A DNA stretch of 55,140 nt from Macrococcoides bohemicum. GTDB taxonomy: Bacteria; Bacillota; Bacilli; Staphylococcales; Staphylococcaceae. The notes under the pieces are model-generated. The model worked only from the letters and a program-made list of their open reading frames with translations. It was not told the origin of the DNA and searched no databases. Both the position numbers and the translations under genes were made by a program. Positions 1 to 8,366 of the stretch are shown here, one piece after another (position 1 is the first letter of the stretch; every line of letters starts with the position of its first letter). Location: assembly GCF_042658685.1 (NCBI RefSeq), contig NZ_JBHSQY010000004.1. The stretch is one strand, 5' to 3'.

Positions 1-121
1 CTCTTTGATTGCTTATGGCAATCACTCTTGGGAGTGAACTAAGTTCACTCAAATTATTGGAATTAACGTTGACATATTGTCATTCAGTTTTCAATGTTCA
101 TTTTTCGCGTTACAAGAATTA
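1..121 (-). other. rRNA operon leader (5' flank of a 16S gene beyond the left edge)
   Basis: Read on the minus strand, this stretch holds the staphylococcal rRNA leader string ACATTGAAAACTGAATGACA, followed by two short inverted repeats. GAGTGAAC pairs with GTTCACTC at 32-50, and GATTGC pairs with GCAATC near 8-24. Such stems are typical of the processing region 5' of 16S rRNA. No mature rRNA sequence is inside the window, so the 16S gene is inferred to lie just outside. I recognised the leader from memory, not from an alignment. Confidence 0.75.
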
Positions 122-150
122 ATGTTACCATAACTCTCAACTCTTTGCAA
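122..150 (-). promoter_or_regulatory. rRNA promoter P2
   Basis: On the minus strand there is a -35 box TTGCAA (145-150), a 17-base spacer and a -10 box TAACAT (122-127). It directly precedes the rRNA leader. It is the downstream member of a tandem pair, the usual arrangement for rRNA operons. Confidence 0.75.
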
Positions 151-220
151 CACTTATTTTTAAGAAGTTTTACACTTGAATGTTCATTTCGTTTCAAGCA
201 GTAATCTTTCTTGCTTTATT

Positions 221-249
221 ATATTACATCGATATGAACATAGTTTCAA
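221..249 (-). promoter_or_regulatory. rRNA promoter P1
   Basis: On the minus strand there is a -35 box TTGAAA (244-249), a 17-base spacer and a -10 box TAATAT (221-226), about 100 bases upstream of P2. The ambiguous base N at 264 lies just upstream of it. Confidence 0.7.
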
Positions 250-347
250 GTGCAAGTTTTACANGATTGCTTTCGTCAATACTTTTTTAAAACTTTTTTG
301 TTTATTTTTAAATTAATTACGGAATGCTTACTGTTAAGCAAAATAAA

Positions 348-377
348 ACAGCGATTGAACAAGCATTCAATCGCTGT
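348..377 (-). terminator. Terminator of the MFS gene at 383
   Basis: Perfect 12-bp stem, ACAGCGATTGAA at 348-359 against 366-377, with a 6-base loop. On the minus strand it is followed by TTTTATTTT. It lies just past the stop codon of the MFS gene and separates it from the rRNA promoters. Confidence 0.85.
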
Positions 378-382
378 AAAGA

Positions 383-1690
383 TTATTGAACCGCCTTATT
401 TTTAAAGACGAATTGATAGACGATGATTAAGAATAAGGCCACTAAAATACCGAATGTCATATTATTATCTATCGTAGTAAATACATTACTGTAATAGAAG
501 AAGGACATAATAATCGATCCAGTTGTTGAACCGATAAACTTAAGTAAACTATAAGTACTCATCATGCTACCTAATTGGTGAGGTGCTGCACTTTCCTGTA
601 TCGTTACAATATTTTTAGTAAATACAGTACCAAAAGATAGGCCCAAAAATGCTGATGCTATCGTTACTGCTATCCCATGATCAAAAATGAATATGATCGA
701 ACTTCCTATAATCATATATAAGAAACTTAATTGATAGACACGTTGTATAGTAAGTTTTGTTTCGAGTGTCTTCAATATAAATGTTGAAAGCAACCAGAAT
801 ATCGAAATCGTAAACGTAGTCAGTCCAGCAAGCAAAGGACTTAATCCCTTTTCTGTCTGAAGGTAAATTGGCAGAAAAATATTTGTCCCCATCATGATAA
901 TCGCATATAGCATATCCGTACCCATCACGATGCCTATCCTCTTATTAAAAGCTTTCACCGGGATAAATGGTTCATCGATCCTGCTTTCATATTTTATGAA
1001 TATGTTTAATGTCATCATCGCTAATATAAATAAAGCAACGTGAATAAACCAATGTGTTTCTATTAATAATGCACAAAGCAAACTGCCAAGAAAGATATAA
1101 AAGTATATCAATCCTTTAAAATCAAATTTACTTTCCTGTTTCATTTCTTCAAACTTAAAATATTTAATAACAAGGACTATTGCTAAAAGCGCTAACGGTA
1201 CATTGACGTAGAATAAATAACTCCAATTAAGGTAAGTAAGAATAAGTCCACCGAGTATCGGTCCGATGATACTCGAGATACCCCATACAGAACCAACGAT
1301 TCCCATCACTTTATAGCGGTATGGGATTTCAAACGCTATCTTCGGGATGATATTCCCCATCGTCATCATAATTCCTGCACCTAACCCCTGCACTAATCTT
1401 GATGCAAGTAGCATTTCAAATGTAAACGATAGTCCAGATAGCATACTGCCGATAATAAAGACAATAATACCAAGTAGCATTAAACGTTTAGCACCTAATC
1501 GTTTCATCAGTTCTCCAACAATAGGCGTTACGATAACAATTGCTATCATGTAAGTAGTAAAAATCAATGCGAGTGACTGCGTTGCATTTAAATCTTTCCC
1601 AATCGCAGGTGTCGCGAGTGATATTATTGATGTTTCAATCGCACTCATAAACATAATAATCACTAATGCGCTAATCAATCCTCTTTTCAT
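383..1690 (-). CDS. MFS multidrug-type exporter, DHA family
   Basis: A 435-residue membrane protein with about 12 hydrophobic segments, the size of a drug:H+ antiporter. Visible family signatures are a motif-A-like loop GELMKRLGAKR after the second helix and a motif-C-like stretch GSVWGISSIIGPILGG in the fifth helix, which marks antiporters rather than symporters. It probably exports a toxic compound across the cytoplasmic membrane; the substrate cannot be read from the sequence. The ATG follows GGAGGGATAAG. It is set off from kbaA upstream and from the rRNA promoters downstream by hairpins, so it is likely monocistronic. Confidence 0.85.
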   Translation of the reverse strand: MKRGLISALVIIMFMSAIETSIISLATPAIGKDLNATQSLALIFTTYMIAIVIVTPIVGELMKRLGAKRLMLLGIIVFIIGSMLSGLSFTFEMLLASRLVQGLGAGIMMTMGNIIPKIAFEIPYRYKVMGIVGSVWGISSIIGPILGGLILTYLNWSYLFYVNVPLALLAIVLVIKYFKFEEMKQESKFDFKGLIYFYIFLGSLLCALLIETHWFIHVALFILAMMTLNIFIKYESRIDEPFIPVKAFNKRIGIVMGTDMLYAIIMMGTNIFLPIYLQTEKGLSPLLAGLTTFTISIFWLLSTFILKTLETKLTIQRVYQLSFLYMIIGSSIIFIFDHGIAVTIASAFLGLSFGTVFTKNIVTIQESAAPHQLGSMMSTYSLLKFIGSTTGSIIMSFFYYSNVFTTIDNNMTFGILVALFLIIVYQFVFKNKAVQ

Positions 1691-1708
1691 CTTATCCCTC
1701 CATAGGAA

Positions 1709-1740
1709 AAATCAGATTAAACTTGCGTCTAATCTGATTT
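1709..1740 (-). terminator. Terminator downstream of kbaA
   Basis: An 11-bp stem, AAATCAGATTA (1709-1719) against TAATCTGATTT (1730-1740), overlaps the kbaA stop codon. On the minus strand it continues into TTTTTCC. It ends the salA-kbaA transcript before the MFS gene. Confidence 0.75.
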
Positions 1741-2470
1741 ATCTTTTCTTTCTATTTGATTTCTTTTTCTTATGGGATACAACTTGTGTTGATTTTGACT
1801 GCTTTGTAATCTGTACAGTTTCAGTAACAGGTTCTTCCCATGTACCTCTCGCTATTTTACGCGCTTTACGTTCTTCAAATGATAAACGATTGTACTTTGG
1901 CAGCGATAATAGTTGAAATGCATTACATAACAGCAAACTAAATATCGTGCAATATAGCCACATCATATCTTTTACTTTTAAAAATGGAATCAATTCTACC
2001 GTTGTCATCACGACCATAAAGAACATTGCCGGAATAAATACATTCTTTCCTGTGAGTTTGTTCTTATAAATTGCCACTGCAACACCAAAAATAACGATAA
2101 GCAATGGAATCCAGATAAATTTCAAGATATCTCCGTCCTGTTTACCGAAACGTAAATATCTGAAATATACTAAATCAATAATCGCAAACAATATAATTAC
2201 GACCTGAATAGCATTCCATCCGTTCTTGAATATTCCTTGACCCATTTGATGGATAAAGAGATAAGCAAAAAATGCCAGTTGTGAAATAGATGCAATCAGC
2301 AAACCATATCCCATAAACCATACAAGTGCGGCTAAAAACTCACCCATTTCACCTTTTACTAAGTAAACTGTTAGTTTGTCATATCCGAAAACTAAACTCA
2401 CAAGCACTGTACAAACAAGGCCGATTAATAAAGTAATACCGTAAAATTTACCTAAATTCTTTAAAGTCAC
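1739..2470 (-). CDS. kbaA: KbaA-like membrane protein (KinB-signalling pathway activation family)
   Basis: A 243-residue integral membrane protein with about six hydrophobic segments and a very basic C-terminal tail ending in repeated K/R (KKKKSNRKKR). It is recognised from the N-terminal family pattern and from position: in Bacillus kbaA lies beside salA, and here it follows the SalA/Mrp gene by 12 bases. KbaA affects the sporulation kinase KinB in Bacillus. A cocci lineage does not sporulate, so its role here must differ and is unknown. The start is GTG, chosen because GAGG sits 7 bases upstream. Confidence 0.75.
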   Translation of the reverse strand: MTLKNLGKFYGITLLIGLVCTVLVSLVFGYDKLTVYLVKGEMGEFLAALVWFMGYGLLIASISQLAFFAYLFIHQMGQGIFKNGWNAIQVVIILFAIIDLVYFRYLRFGKQDGDILKFIWIPLLIVIFGVAVAIYKNKLTGKNVFIPAMFFMVVMTTVELIPFLKVKDMMWLYCTIFSLLLCNAFQLLSLPKYNRLSFEERKARKIARGTWEEPVTETVQITKQSKSTQVVSHKKKKSNRKKR

Positions 2471-2482
2471 TTTAATACCTCA

Positions 2483-3541
2483 TTACTTTTCTTCTGTTTT
2501 ATTAATAATACGTTCTGCCATATTTAAATAAATTTGACCTAATTGATGATCTTCAGCATAAACTGACGGTGCAAAAGCTTCTTCAGTCCAGTCAGGTTGT
2601 GCAAGTGGTAATTGTCCGATTAATTCTGTATTTAACTCAGATGCCAACTTCTCTCCGCCACCTTTACCAAATACATACTCTTTCTCCCCTGTCACTTTGC
2701 TTTCAAAATATGACATGTTCTCCACTACACCTAATATTTCATGATCAGTATGTAATGCCATAGCACCCGCACGTGCTGCAACAAATGCTGCTGTCGGATG
2801 AGGAGTTGTTACAATAATTTCTTTACTCTTCGGTAACATTGTATGAACGTCGAGCGCCACGTCACCTGTACCCGGTGGTAAATCTAAAAGGATATAATCT
2901 AATTCTCCCCAATTCACTTCCTGGAAGAAGTTATTGATCATTTTACCTAACATTGGACCACGCCAAATGACAGGGGTATTCTCTTCTACGAAAAACGCCA
3001 TTGAAATAACTTTTACCCCGAAACGCTCAACTGGTTTAATTCTATTCCCTTCAATTTCAGGTTTTTCTGAAATACCCATCATATCAGGTACACTAAATCC
3101 GTATATATCCGCATCGACTAACCCAACACGCTTTCCTAATCGTGCTAATGCAACTGCTAAGTTAACAGAAACTGTAGATTTACCTACGCCACCTTTACCT
3201 GAAGCAATCGCAATAAAATTCACTTTATCATCGGGTGAAATTAATCGTTCAATTTCTGATGAAGTTTGACCACGGAATTGTTCTAAAGCTTCATCATCTA
3301 ATTGCTCAAAACGAAGTCCTACAGTATTTGCTCCATTTTCTTTTAATACTTCAACGATCTTCATTTGTAGATCTAGCTGTTCTTGTCCACCAGGTTTAGC
3401 AATTCCAATCTTAACTGAAACATGATTCTTTTCTTCTTTAATAGAAACTTCTTTCACACCGCCAGTTTCTTTCAATGGAATATTCACAACTGGATCATCT
3501 AACTTTTCGATTAATTCAATAACTTGTTCTTTTGTCAGCAC
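2483..3541 (-). CDS. salA: Mrp/SalA-type P-loop ATPase (Fe-S carrier family)
   Basis: 352 residues. An N-terminal DUF59/MIP18-like domain (about 1-95) is followed by a ParA/MinD-like P-loop domain with the deviant Walker A GKGGVGKST at 115-123. Mrp/ApbC proteins bind and transfer Fe-S clusters; SalA in Bacillus also affects protease regulation. The CxxC pair that many Mrp proteins carry near the C-terminal third is absent here (SYFESKVTGEKEYVFGKGG in its place), as I recall for Bacillus SalA, so cluster carriage should not be assumed. The GTG start has AAGGAG upstream. It is first in a two-gene unit with kbaA. Confidence 0.88.
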   Translation of the reverse strand: MLTKEQVIELIEKLDDPVVNIPLKETGGVKEVSIKEEKNHVSVKIGIAKPGGQEQLDLQMKIVEVLKENGANTVGLRFEQLDDEALEQFRGQTSSEIERLISPDDKVNFIAIASGKGGVGKSTVSVNLAVALARLGKRVGLVDADIYGFSVPDMMGISEKPEIEGNRIKPVERFGVKVISMAFFVEENTPVIWRGPMLGKMINNFFQEVNWGELDYILLDLPPGTGDVALDVHTMLPKSKEIIVTTPHPTAAFVAARAGAMALHTDHEILGVVENMSYFESKVTGEKEYVFGKGGGEKLASELNTELIGQLPLAQPDWTEEAFAPSVYAEDHQLGQIYLNMAERIINKTEEK

Positions 3542-3712
3542 AATAAACGCTCCTTCTCATTTCTAATAGCTATAGTTTAACAAAAGATTGTCACTTTGTA
3601 TAAATTTATTTCTTATTCTAGATTATATTCTATTAAAAGGGCTATAATAGATTAGGGATTAAATTGAAAATAATTAAGATATACATATGATACACATTTA
3701 AAGGAGAACACT

Positions 3713-5170
3713 ATGACTAAAAACTACACAATTATGCAATATTTTGAATGGCATTCAAATGATGACGGTAATCACTGGAACAGATTAAAGGATGAAGCTG
3801 CAGCACTCAAAGAAAAAGGATTTGATGCAATCTGGTTGCCACCCGCAACTAAAGCTGACCATGTAACGAATACCGGCTATAGCGTATATGATTTATACGA
3901 CTTAGGAGAATTCGACCAAAAAGGACAGGTTCGAACAAAATATGGCACGAAAGAAGAATTAATCGCAGCAATCGAAGCACTTCATGAACAAGATATTAAA
4001 GTTTATGCCGATGTCGTTCTAAATCATAAGGCAGGTGCTGATGAAACTGAAACAGTACGCGTTGTAGAAGTTGATCCAAATGACAGAAATTACGAAATTT
4101 CAGAACCATTTGATATCGATGCGTTTACAAAGTTCTATTTTCCGGGTCGTAAAAAAAAATACAGTGCATTTGAATGGAACTACACGCATTTCAATGGTAC
4201 TGATTATGACCATCGTACAGGACGAAATGGTATATTTAAAATTTTAGGCGAGAATAAAGACTGGAATGAAAATGTCGATCAGGAAAAAGGTAACTTTGAT
4301 TATCTAATGTTTTCAAATGTTGATTACCAACATCCCGACGTACGTGATGAGACAATCAACTGGGGAAAATGGTTTACTGATACATTAAATATTGATGGTA
4401 TGCGTCTTGATGCTGTTAAACATATCGAGAGTTATTTTATACGTGACTTTGTACACGCAATGCGTGAACATCGCGGACAAGATTTCTATTTTGTCGGTGA
4501 ATTCTGGAATCCGGATCTTGAAGTGAACGAGAACTTTTTAGATGAAGCTGAATATAGCTTAGATTTATTCGATGTAAGACTACACTTTAACTTTAAATCC
4601 GCTTCAGAAGGTGGTGCTGCTTATGATCTACGTCAAATATTTGATGGCACTATAGTTAAAGAGAACCCTGAACATGCAGTAACCTTTGTAGACAATCATG
4701 ATTCTCAACCAGGAGAAGCTTTAGAATCATTTGTTAAAGATTGGTTTAAACAATCTGCTTACGCACTTATCTTACTTCGTGAAGATGGTTTCCCTTGTGT
4801 ATTCTATGGCGATTATTATGGTATCGGTGGAGATCAGCCAATTGACGGTAAACAGATGGCGATTGATCCGTTACTCTATGTCCGTAAATTAAAAGCTTAT
4901 GGCCAGCAAGATGATTACTTCGATCATCCAAATGTTGTCGGCTGGGTTAGACGTGGATATGCCGAAGATAAATCAGGATGTGCTGTCATCATTAATAACA
5001 GTGAACAACCTGCCGAAAAACAAATGTTTATTGGTGAAGATCGTGCCGGACAAACTTGGTATGACTATACCGACACAATTGAAGAAGGTGTAGTCATCGA
5101 TGAAAAAGGTAACGGCATCTTCAAAGTAAATCCAGGCAGTGTGTCTGTATATTGCGAAAAAGAAGCATAA
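3713..5170 (+). CDS. Cytoplasmic alpha-amylase (GH13)
   Basis: 485 residues, the size of liquefying Bacillus-type alpha-amylases, but with no signal peptide: the protein begins MTKNYTIMQYFEWH, so it should act inside the cell on maltodextrin or glycogen-like chains. GH13 regions are clear: YADVVLNHKAGAD (98-110), GMRLDAVKH with nucleophile D233, FVGEFWNPD with acid/base E263, and FVDNHDSQPG with D330. ATG follows AAAGGAG. It stands alone between two divergent or convergent neighbours, with no maltose transporter beside it. Confidence 0.93.
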   Translation: MTKNYTIMQYFEWHSNDDGNHWNRLKDEAAALKEKGFDAIWLPPATKADHVTNTGYSVYDLYDLGEFDQKGQVRTKYGTKEELIAAIEALHEQDIKVYADVVLNHKAGADETETVRVVEVDPNDRNYEISEPFDIDAFTKFYFPGRKKKYSAFEWNYTHFNGTDYDHRTGRNGIFKILGENKDWNENVDQEKGNFDYLMFSNVDYQHPDVRDETINWGKWFTDTLNIDGMRLDAVKHIESYFIRDFVHAMREHRGQDFYFVGEFWNPDLEVNENFLDEAEYSLDLFDVRLHFNFKSASEGGAAYDLRQIFDGTIVKENPEHAVTFVDNHDSQPGEALESFVKDWFKQSAYALILLREDGFPCVFYGDYYGIGGDQPIDGKQMAIDPLLYVRKLKAYGQQDDYFDHPNVVGWVRRGYAEDKSGCAVIINNSEQPAEKQMFIGEDRAGQTWYDYTDTIEEGVVIDEKGNGIFKVNPGSVSVYCEKEA

Positions 5171-5172
5171 TT

Positions 5173-5213
5173 AAAAAGATGACTGATCAATTAAACTGAT
5201 CAGTCATCTTTTT
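5173..5213. terminator. Bidirectional terminator after the amylase gene
   Basis: A perfect 17-bp stem (5173-5189 with 5197-5213) has a 7-base loop, with T runs on the plus side and A runs on the other. It serves the plus-strand amylase and the minus-strand gene fragment that ends at 5220. Confidence 0.9.
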
Positions 5214-5219
5214 CTTTTA

Positions 5220-5516
5220 TTATAAATGTTTCACTTCAGGTAGTGGTTTAACCTGTGATTCAATCCATTCGCGCTTTTCTTCAAGGAATGGCGGTAATGA
5301 AAGACTTTCACCTAATGATTCAAGCGGCTCATTAACATCAAATCCCGGGCCATCCGTTGCAAGTTCTATTAATATGCCTTGTCGCGTTCTAATATAAAGC
5401 GATTTAAATAAATGACGATCTACGAAACCGCTTGATGGTATGTTATTCTCTTTAATAAAATCTATCCACTCTTGTAATTCATCTTCGTCTTTAACACGTA
5501 GAGCAACGTGATGCAT
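5220..5516 (-). pseudogene. C-terminal remnant of a ring-cleaving dioxygenase (MhqO-like, VOC family)
   Basis: The 98 residues match only the last third of MhqO/MhqA-type glyoxalase-fold dioxygenases, which are about 310-330 residues long. They begin at the second HH motif (MHHVALRV) and end with the family-typical GESLSLPPFLEEKREW and IESQVKPL. In the same frame upstream a TGA stop occurs eight codons before the first ATG, so no longer protein exists. It lies 92 bases downstream of the MarR gene on the same strand, matching the usual regulator-dioxygenase pairing. The remaining piece lacks the N-terminal metal-binding half, so it is probably inactive. Confidence 0.75.
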
Positions 5517-5580
5517 GATGTTGTCCCAATATTTTTCTCATGATTATCTACCTCTTTTAATTTTAAAATTTTATCTTTAA

Positions 5581-5600
5581 TTTAGATTTAGTTTAAATCT
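5581..5600. promoter_or_regulatory. AT-rich inverted repeat between marR and the dioxygenase remnant
   Basis: TAGATTT and AAATCTA arms flank AGTTT just upstream of the remnant. It may be a former operator for the dioxygenase gene. It is too AT-rich to be a convincing terminator. Confidence 0.35.
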
Positions 5601-5608
5601 AATCATTA

Positions 5609-6019
5609 TTATTTATGTCTTATCTTTCGAAGCAACTGTAATAATTCTTTTTGTTCGTCCTGATCAAGCCCACCGAAAAGTTCTTCCTGCAATGTTGTGT
5701 GTTTAGGTCTCAATGTTTCAACAACGCGTTTCCCTTCGCGGGTTAATCGTATATACTTCACTTTCCACTCCTGAGAACGTTCTATTAACCCATCTGCTTC
5801 TAATTTCTTAAGTAAATGCGTAATATTCCCTTTCGTGACAAACATTAATTCTGATAGTTCATTTTGTGTACATCCAGGATGTGTATCTATTTGATTTAAA
5901 CAATCGAAGTGACTGGATGAATAGCCTGTCTCTTTTAATTGTTCGTTAATTTCTTTCAGAATATCGTTATAGATGCGTGCAATATTAAGCCAGACAAGAT
6001 AACTTCTATTGGGTTCCAT
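5609..6019 (-). CDS. MarR-family regulator, MhqR-like
   Basis: 136 residues with a MarR winged helix-turn-helix at about 45-105 (TQNELSELMFVTKGNITHLLKKLEADG is the recognition region, 54-80). MhqR repressors respond to quinones and control glyoxalase-type dioxygenases; the downstream dioxygenase remnant supports that assignment. A 30-bp palindrome lies immediately upstream, fitting autoregulation. ATG follows GAGGTGAGAAG. Effector and targets are inferred from the family. Confidence 0.82.
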   Translation of the reverse strand: MEPNRSYLVWLNIARIYNDILKEINEQLKETGYSSSHFDCLNQIDTHPGCTQNELSELMFVTKGNITHLLKKLEADGLIERSQEWKVKYIRLTREGKRVVETLRPKHTTLQEELFGGLDQDEQKELLQLLRKIRHK

Positions 6020-6030
6020 CTTCTCACCTC

Positions 6031-6060
6031 ATTTATCAGTTTAATATTAAACCGATAAAT
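6031..6060. promoter_or_regulatory. 30-bp palindrome, candidate MarR operator
   Basis: ATTTATCAGTTTAAT is mirrored by ATTAAACCGATAAAT, so the two 15-base arms pair at all but one position. It ends 12 bases before the marR ATG, covering the expected promoter. MarR proteins bind such long dyads; binding here is inferred. Confidence 0.65.
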
Positions 6061-6083
6061 GTCAATAGACTAGCACTGAAGTA

Positions 6084-6554
6084 CTAGTCGTCTTCTTTAT
6101 TCAAATCTTCACTGTCAGGATAGAATATTTCAGTTAAATAATACAGTAAACTTATGACTGCCAGGATAACAAAGAAATTTATCTTGATATGCTGGTAGTT
6201 AATATGAACACCAAAATAAAACACGATTGTTGATAAACCAATCGTCAATAGATGGAAATACCATCCTTGAAAATATTTATTATCAGATTGCATGCGTTTT
6301 ACGTCATCTAATATATATTCTATGACGACAAACAGGAAATAACCTATCGCAATATATGAACCATAATAGAAACTATTATCCATCACATTCTCATTATACG
6401 TAAATTCAGCCAACCTGAAATATATAAGGATACGACTTAAACCATACATTCCAAACGTAATCATCAAAATAAATGAGGCACCGGAGATTAATACAACTGA
6501 TAAAACAAATAAGATCGTGAACATAGAACCTTTAGAAAATTTAAATTGTTTCAT
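6084..6554 (-). CDS. sepA: SepA-type multidrug efflux membrane protein
   Basis: About 156 residues with four transmembrane segments. The protein shares the staphylococcal SepA signature GMYGLSRILIYFRLAEFTY, the YYGSYI motif in the second helix region and the FYPDSEDLN tail, and has the same length as SepA. SepA is described in Staphylococcus as a small efflux protein for biocides such as acriflavine. The ATG at 6554 is preferred over an upstream TTG because GGAGGG then has a normal spacing. A dyad TAATCTA/TAGATTA near 6600-6617 sits in the upstream region. It is followed by the MarR gene on the same strand but separated by that gene's palindrome. Confidence 0.85.
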   Translation of the reverse strand: MKQFKFSKGSMFTILFVLSVVLISGASFILMITFGMYGLSRILIYFRLAEFTYNENVMDNSFYYGSYIAIGYFLFVVIEYILDDVKRMQSDNKYFQGWYFHLLTIGLSTIVFYFGVHINYQHIKINFFVILAVISLLYYLTEIFYPDSEDLNKEDD

Positions 6555-6599
6555 CAACTGCCCTCCTCATTATTTTTCCAATTCCCTTTTTTGTGTTAA

Positions 6600-6618
6600 A
6601 TAATCTAAATATAGATTA
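6600..6618. promoter_or_regulatory. Inverted repeat upstream of sepA
   Basis: TAATCTA and TAGATTA are separated by AATA, about 50 bases before the sepA start. It could be an operator in the sepA promoter; no regulator can be named. Confidence 0.3.
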
Positions 6619-6703
6619 ACAAAGTATTTCGTTTTTGTGCAAAATAAAATAAACTATGATTCTTTCTGATTATAACTGACGAAAGAAATTATAGATTAAT
6701 TTT

Positions 6704-6737
6704 AAAAGTGCCACACATCAAATTGTGTGACACTTTT
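6704..6737 (-). terminator. Terminator of the amidohydrolase gene
   Basis: A 14-bp stem with one mismatch (AAAAGTGCCACACA at 6704-6717 against 6724-6737) lies just beyond the stop codon, with an A/T-rich tail on the minus strand. Confidence 0.8.
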
Positions 6738-6741
6738 TTGA

Positions 6742-8301
6742 TTAGTTTATATTTTCAGCGTTGTAAATCATCTTTCCATCAATCACTGTACCAGCAACTT
6801 CTACTTTATGTAACTGAAGTCTATCTACTTTAAAAGGATCTTCTTTAAGTATTGTAAAATCAGCTATCTTACCTTCCTCAATCGTTCCATATTCTGATAT
6901 ATTATCTGCAACTTTAGCCGCTTCAGTCGTATAAAGGGATATCGCTTCAAACACACTTAGTGCTTCGACCATATTATAGCCATCACTCTTATCCTCTGCT
7001 GCTTTACGATTTACTGCAGCAGCAATGCCTGACATCGGTCTGAAATCTTCTATCGGACTATCAGAACCTCCTCCGCAAATAATGCCTTTATCAAGTAATG
7101 ACTTCCATGGATAGCTGTAACGGATACGCGAAGTACCAACTCTTTCGATTGCCCATGGAAAATCAGAGGCAACAAACATCGGCTGTATATCACATATTAT
7201 ATTAAGACGCGCCATTCTTTCGATTAAATCTTCTCTTAAGAAACTCACATGAATCAATCTATCTCGCCCACTACGTGGTGGATGAGCTTCTATCGCATCA
7301 AGGACCATTTCAACAGCTTTATCACCTATCATATGTACAGCGATATTTATATCTAAATCTCGCGCTTTTTTCACTTGCTCAGCAAGTTCATCTGGCGTAT
7401 AGATTGCGAGTCCATATGTATCTTCATCACTATACGGTTCACTAAACAAAGCAGTTCTACCGCCCAAAGCTCCATCTGCATAGCATTTCATCGCATCTGG
7501 TCTGAAATAATCATTATAATCAAAATGATATTGAACGACGTCTTCAATGACATCCGTATGACGTAAAATATTTAATCTAAAAGGATTATCTTTATTAATC
7601 ACATTTTGATAAGCATTCAATACATCTTTGAAATCATTATAGTAAGCAAGATCCTCTGTATGAACACCTGTTAAACCTGCTTGAGTAAATTGCTGTACTG
7701 CATATTCAACATGTCCTGTTAGTGACGCTTCATCTTCTATTGATGCAACTTCTAACATTGCTTCCATGGCATTATCATGCACCCAACCGTTCAACATGCC
7801 GTCTACCTTTTCATAATGACCACCTGGCATATCAGCTACATTGTCATTGATATTAAAATACTCAAAAACACTTGAATTAACGATTGCTGCATGTCTGCAA
7901 ACACGCTTGATAATCACCTTCTTGTCAGTGATTGCATCAATATCATCTTTCGTTATTTTATATCCATCTAATTGATTTTCATTGTACCCTTCGCATATTA
8001 AAAAGCTACCGTCATCCATATTTTCAGTTGCATTACGAATCTTTTCGATGATAATCTCTATGTCATCATCATCTTTAAAGTTCACACCTCTCAGTGCAAT
8101 TCCTGTTCCAACAAGATGAATATGAGTATCTACAAAACCCGGAAACATTGCTTTACCGTTTAAATCTATGTATTTAACATCTTTTAATTCCGGTACTTCC
8201 TGATAAATCGCTTTTATGCGATTGCCATCAACAAGCACTGCCTGAACAGTTTCATTATCATGCTTCATTGTATAGATTGGACCGTTAAAATATAATTCCA
8301 A
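6742..8301 (-). CDS. YtcJ-like metal-dependent amidohydrolase
   Basis: About 519 residues of the amidohydrolase-3 family. Metal-site motifs are visible: HIHLVGTG after GFVDT (about residues 58-70), a central DGALGGRTALF segment, AVHMIGDKA, IHVSFLR and GGGSDSPIEDFRPM near the C-terminus. Family members hydrolyse amide or formamide bonds; the substrate is unknown. The TTG at 8301 has GGAGG 7 bases upstream and is preferred over the ATG at 8307, which overlaps the ribosome site. Confidence 0.85.
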   Translation of the reverse strand: MELYFNGPIYTMKHDNETVQAVLVDGNRIKAIYQEVPELKDVKYIDLNGKAMFPGFVDTHIHLVGTGIALRGVNFKDDDDIEIIIEKIRNATENMDDGSFLICEGYNENQLDGYKITKDDIDAITDKKVIIKRVCRHAAIVNSSVFEYFNINDNVADMPGGHYEKVDGMLNGWVHDNAMEAMLEVASIEDEASLTGHVEYAVQQFTQAGLTGVHTEDLAYYNDFKDVLNAYQNVINKDNPFRLNILRHTDVIEDVVQYHFDYNDYFRPDAMKCYADGALGGRTALFSEPYSDEDTYGLAIYTPDELAEQVKKARDLDINIAVHMIGDKAVEMVLDAIEAHPPRSGRDRLIHVSFLREDLIERMARLNIICDIQPMFVASDFPWAIERVGTSRIRYSYPWKSLLDKGIICGGGSDSPIEDFRPMSGIAAAVNRKAAEDKSDGYNMVEALSVFEAISLYTTEAAKVADNISEYGTIEEGKIADFTILKEDPFKVDRLQLHKVEVAGTVIDGKMIYNAENIN

Positions 8302-8326
8302 GATCATCCCTCCAAATAAAAAAAGA

Positions 8327-8348
8327 TATACTAATTAATATTAGTATA
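8327..8348 (-). terminator. Weak hairpin with T-run between the metallopeptidase and amidohydrolase genes
   Basis: TATACTAAT pairs with ATTAGTATA around a 4-base centre. On the minus strand this is followed by TCTTTTTTTATTT. It may terminate the upstream metallopeptidase transcript. Because it is AT-rich and close to the next start, it could instead be an operator. Confidence 0.45.
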
Positions 8349-8366
8349 CCTTAATTATCTGAAGAT

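Noticed and set aside
1347..1553. Plus-strand frame opposite the MFS gene
   Set aside because: It is the antisense shadow of a clear transmembrane coding region, with no ribosome site.
2934..3269. 111-codon plus-strand frame opposite salA
   Set aside because: The minus strand encodes a clear P-loop ATPase here. The plus frame has no family features.
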